The notes below the pieces were generated by a model, which was not told where the DNA came from, did no database searches, and saw only the letters and a program-made list of their open reading frames with translations. A stretch of 64,000 nt of DNA from Acidobacteriota bacterium (GTDB lineage: Bacteria > Acidobacteriota > Thermoanaerobaculia > Multivoradales > J023), in assembly GCA_029263315.1 (NCBI GenBank), contig JAJCXR010000067.1:1-64000 (forward strand). Reading direction: 5' to 3'. Below, piece after piece: positions 61,476-64,000 of this stretch. Made by a program: the position numbers and the translations under genes. Each line of letters opens with the position of its first letter. Within the stretch, counting starts at the first letter, position 1.

Positions 61476-61506
61476 AAAAGCCGCGATCCCCATGGATCGC
61501 GGCTTT
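61476..61506 (-). terminator. Rho-independent terminator of 61552-61914
   Basis: On the minus strand AAAGCCGCGATC, a 6-nt loop and GATCGCGGCTTT form a perfect 12-bp stem followed by a short T-run (four T's including the stem end). It insulates the Cys-rich gene from the CHAT-SAVED gene downstream. Confidence 0.85.
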
Positions 61507-61551
61507 GTCTCCAACGTGGATGCGGCGGTTCCACACCCGACGGCGCTCAGG

Positions 61552-61914
61552 CTAGCAATAGACGCAGCAGTCGTTGACGCAGCTTTTGGTGTAGCCGGAG
61601 ATCTCCGGACAAAGCATGACCATGCCGTTGGGGCAGGAGTACTGGCACGAGGCGGAGGCTTCGACCTTCCAGGAATTGGCGGTCTGGGTGACGCTGTCGA
61701 AGGTCTTTTCGGCCTTGGCGGAGCAGGAGGCGGCGGGCGTCGAGGCAACCTCCGGGGCGGTTTCCATGGTGGGCGCAGCCTCAGCGGTGGTGACGGTGGT
61801 CTCGGGCGCCTCGCTACCCTCTGCCGCGAAGCTCACCTGGGCGGACAGCAAGAGGACAAACAGTACGGCGAAGATCTTCGAGAGAGCGAGACTGCGGGAA
61901 TGGGTGCGCATCAT
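61552..61914 (-). CDS. Small secreted Cys-rich protein
   Basis: A 120-residue protein. Signal peptide LSKIFAVLFVLLLSAQVSFA, then a Thr/Ala/Glu/Pro-rich linker (~30 residues), and a C-terminal module with eight cysteines: one after TPAAS, then SASC, YSC, MLC, KSC, NDCC and VYC. The module looks like a disulfide knot. No family recognised. The gene is monocistronic with its own terminator. It could be a toxin-like or enzyme-inhibitor mini-protein, or a RiPP-like precursor, but none of these is demonstrated. Confidence 0.78.
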   Translation of the reverse strand: MMRTHSRSLALSKIFAVLFVLLLSAQVSFAAEGSEAPETTVTTAEAAPTMETAPEVASTPAASCSAKAEKTFDSVTQTANSWKVEASASCQYSCPNGMVMLCPEISGYTKSCVNDCCVYC

Positions 61915-62079
61915 GTGGCTCCTGGTGTAGTTGCCCCCGTCCCGGCTCGGACCGGCTGCCCGGGCTGGGTCGATGGCAAGGTTCTGTTGCCTTGATTTGC
62001 AAGGCGGGTGCCAGAGCAGGAGCCCTGTTGTGTGGTCCTAGTGACGCCCAAACCCCCGTCAGCGGCCGAATTCGAACAC

Positions 62080-62131
62080 CACGGCCGGTTCTGGACGGCC
62101 GATATCGGACGCCACGGCCGGTTGTGGACGG
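62080..62131 (+). repeat. Short direct repeat, 2 copies 33 bp apart
   Basis: CACGGCCGGTTCTGGACGG at 62080 recurs at 62113 with one change, in the gap before the FHA regulator's stop. The surrounding 61915-62169 has no gene. Confidence 0.6.
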
Positions 62132-62169
62132 TCAAGAACGGCCAAGCGTTGGGGAACGTCGACTGCGCC

Positions 62170-63645
62170 TCAGGAACCGCGGATCTCGTCACGGTTGAGG
62201 CCGTACCGATCGAGACGTCGACGCAAGGCTTGGCGGCTCAAACCCAGGGCCTCCGCCGCCTGCGTCAAGTGCCCCCCCGTCCGGCGCAGGGCTTCCCGCA
62301 CCAAACGCTCCTCGAAAGCGGCCAGATCGAGGGACTCCAGGGCCTCGGGGTCGAAGACGGCGCCGCTGCTGTGGATCGGCGTGGGACCGGGCTCGAGACC
62401 CTCGACCCCTTCGTCGAGGCCGTCCGTCTCGACATCCACCGGAGCCGTCCCCAGGGTAGCGGCCAGATCCACCGCCACCAGCTCCGCATCCACCACTTGA
62501 TGCTTCGGGCAACGATGCACCCAGCGCTCCACCGCATGCTGGAGCTGCCGCACGTTGCCCGGCCAGGGCTGCTCGACGGCCAAGCCCATGGCATCGACGG
62601 TCAGGCCGCGGATGTCCTTGCCACTGCCATGGGCGAAGGCGGTGAGGAAGTGGGCCACCAGGGCCGGGATGTCGTCCCGACGCTGGCGCAGGGGCGGCAG
62701 ATGCAGCGCCACCCCCGCCAAGCGGTAGAACAGATCGCGCCGGAATCGCCCCGAGGCCATGGCGACGGTGAGGTCGTCGTGGGTCGCCGCCACCACCCGT
62801 ACGTCGAGGGATTTGGGCCGCAGCCCCAAGGGCTGTATCTCGCCCTCCTGCAAGACGCGCAACAGCTTGGCCTGCAGGGCGGTGGGCATGTCGCCGATCT
62901 CATCGAGGAACAGGGTGCCGCCTTGGGCCTCGAGGAAACGGCCCTGGCGCCCTCCGACCCCCGTCGCCACCCCGGCGCCGATGCCGAAGAGCTCGGATTC
63001 CAGCAGCTCCTCGGGGATCGCCGCACAGTTGATGGCCACGAAGGGGCCTTCGGACCTGGCCGACGACAGGTGCAGCGTCCGCGCCAGGCCCTCCTTGCCA
63101 ACGCCGGTCTCCCCCAGGATCAGGACCGGCAAATCGGAGCTCGCCAGGCTGCGCATCTGAGCAAAGAGCTCGACCATGGCCGGCGACTCCCCCGGCAGCC
63201 ACGAGGCCGGGAAAACCAGGTCGTCGCCCCCCCTCGGCCGTTGCGCTGCCGTCCCCCGGTGATCCATCAGAGATGTTTCCTGGAGGCCGCTCTCGCCCCC
63301 CGAGAGCAGTGGGCTACCCAGGCTGACGGCCAATTGAGCATCCTCGGAGGCGGTCTGCTCCAAACGCAGCTTCAGGGACGCGAAGGCGAGCTCGTCGCCG
63401 ACCTCGAGCTTGGCCCGATGCACCCGCCGACCATTGACATAGGTGCCGTTCTTGCTGGCCAGGTCCTCCACCGTCAAGCGGCCGTCCTTGAGCCGCAGAA
63501 CGGCGTGGTGCTTGGAGATGCCAGAGGTCTCCAGGCAGATCTGATTTTGGCGCCTCGATCCCACGGTGTTACCACCTTCGATGAGCCGGAAGCGATAACG
63601 TTGGCCACCGTGGGAGCCACTCAAGATCCAGCGACTATGGGTCAA
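62170..63645 (-). CDS. FHA-AAA+-Fis regulator with degenerate GAFTGA loop
   Basis: A 491-residue NtrC-type activator. FHA domain at ~20-95 (NTVGSRRQN, GISKHHAVLRL, LASKNGTYVNG) would bind a phosphothreonine peptide. The AAA+ domain at ~145-370 has Walker A GETGVGKEG, Walker B TLFLDEIGDM and RRDLFYRL. A Fis-type HTH ends the protein (LTQAAEALGLSRQALRRRL). The sigma54-contacting GAFTGA loop is replaced: ELFGIGAGVATGVGG, so it may not act with sigma54. Start is TTG 63645, overlapping the TPR gene stop (TTGA). An FHA activator with a TPR-rich upstream partner suggests control by Ser/Thr kinases. Confidence 0.88.
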   Translation of the reverse strand: MTHSRWILSGSHGGQRYRFRLIEGGNTVGSRRQNQICLETSGISKHHAVLRLKDGRLTVEDLASKNGTYVNGRRVHRAKLEVGDELAFASLKLRLEQTASEDAQLAVSLGSPLLSGGESGLQETSLMDHRGTAAQRPRGGDDLVFPASWLPGESPAMVELFAQMRSLASSDLPVLILGETGVGKEGLARTLHLSSARSEGPFVAINCAAIPEELLESELFGIGAGVATGVGGRQGRFLEAQGGTLFLDEIGDMPTALQAKLLRVLQEGEIQPLGLRPKSLDVRVVAATHDDLTVAMASGRFRRDLFYRLAGVALHLPPLRQRRDDIPALVAHFLTAFAHGSGKDIRGLTVDAMGLAVEQPWPGNVRQLQHAVERWVHRCPKHQVVDAELVAVDLAATLGTAPVDVETDGLDEGVEGLEPGPTPIHSSGAVFDPEALESLDLAAFEERLVREALRRTGGHLTQAAEALGLSRQALRRRLDRYGLNRDEIRGS

Positions 63646-64000
63646 CGTTCCGCCCCCGGATGCTCATCCAGCCATGCCGCGGCTTCCGCCGCCGTCGCTT
63701 CCTCCCCCGGCACATCGCTGCCCGCCGCCGCCTGGCGGATCCAGCGCAACGCCTCCGGACGATCTTGCCCGCTCTCCCAAAGTGCCCGGCCCAGCAGCCA
63801 CTGCCGCTCGATCGGTTTGTGCTCATAGCCCGGCGTGGCCTGGTGGATGTGGGTTACCCGCCGCAACACCTCCACCGCCAGATCGTAACGCCCATCTTCA
63901 AAGTATAGCCGCCCGGTATGAACCAGGTGATTGGCGAAATGCGGATGCTCCGGGCCATAAACGACCTCGAGGCCGGCGATGCTCCGCCGAAAATAATCCT
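63642..64000 (-). CDS. TPR protein, 3' part (continues beyond window)
   Basis: The minus-strand frame is open from the window edge to 63642 and gives at least 118 residues: RRSIAGLEVVYGPEHPHFAN, then LVHTGRLYFEDGRYDLAVEV and a later HKPIERQWLLGRALWESG. The YGPEHP pattern with TPR helices is typical of kinesin-light-chain-type repeats in kinase tails. It is coupled to the FHA regulator by a TTGA overlap. The full gene may be a kinase or a TPR-only protein. Confidence 0.75.
   Translation of the reverse strand, partial: DYFRRSIAGLEVVYGPEHPHFANHLVHTGRLYFEDGRYDLAVEVLRRVTHIHQATPGYEHKPIERQWLLGRALWESGQDRPEALRWIRQAAAGSDVPGEEATAAEAAAWLDEHPGAER

Overview
The window looks like a chromosomal stretch from a GC-rich bacterium, most probably an Acidobacteriota member; Thermoanaerobaculia-like is my guess, not a demonstrated placement. 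The clues are a VWFA-related protein of the acidobacterial type (13189-15105), large receptor-like Ser/Thr kinases with TPR tails, many secreted repeat proteins, an IPTL-CTERM-type anchor (VPTLGTWGLLLM) on a giant surface protein, and GC-rich codon use. I see no rRNA, tRNA, CRISPR array, phage or plasmid backbone.

Layout. 1-155 and 23257-23425 are two near-identical copies of a MITE-like element with inverted ends. 156-5012 (minus) is a duplicated two-gene cassette, each unit a TPR protein followed by a secreted protein. 5248-15355 is ordinary accessory/housekeeping content: DUF2156 protein, diacylglycerol-kinase-like enzyme, serine hydrolase, GNAT, an XPD/DinG-type helicase with a nuclease-like N-terminus, cytidine deaminase, VWFA protein and DUF1272. 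An hsp20 gene at 15706 has two inverted repeats upstream and a clean terminator. 16404-19105 is a coupled pair, a small helical protein and an SMC/Rad50-like ATPase with an internal CxxC pair, resembling the core of an ABC-three-component conflict system without an effector. 19185-25330 (mixed strands) holds a SpoIIE phosphatase, dacB, DUF2752, a GYF_2/CD225 protein, a VapBC pair with a shortened antitoxin, and ychF. 25320-28901 is a 1193-aa kinase-TPR receptor.

29105-39904 is a single ~3600-residue secreted protein with DUF11-like, three SdrD_B-like and twelve tandem GEVED-type units. After it come an M28 peptidase, two tandem paralogous ABC substrate-binding lipoproteins without permeases, a structured intergenic region with hairpins and a 17-copy 14-bp minisatellite, a GH113-like hydrolase with a membrane protein, tyrS with an alanine-dehydrogenase-like gene, a secreted calcium-motif protein, a NarL-type regulator and a pair of FG-GAP-like secreted proteins. 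55887-59064 (minus) is a tightly coupled operon of an MscS-type channel, a soluble MgtE_N-CBS protein and full MgtE. 59283-61370 is a CHAT protease-SAVED sensor fusion, a cyclic-oligonucleotide-activated effector architecture, with no synthetase beside it. The window ends with a Cys-rich secreted mini-protein, an FHA/sigma54-type activator with a degenerate GAFTGA loop and the 3' end of a TPR gene.

Two patterns recur. Neighbouring genes repeatedly overlap by 4 nt (ATGA or TTGA), and short degenerate tandem repeats (14-19 bp, often exactly 15) lie at gene junctions or inside gene ends. Several genes without a Shine-Dalgarno carry a TANNNT box 6-9 nt before the start, suggesting leaderless transcription.
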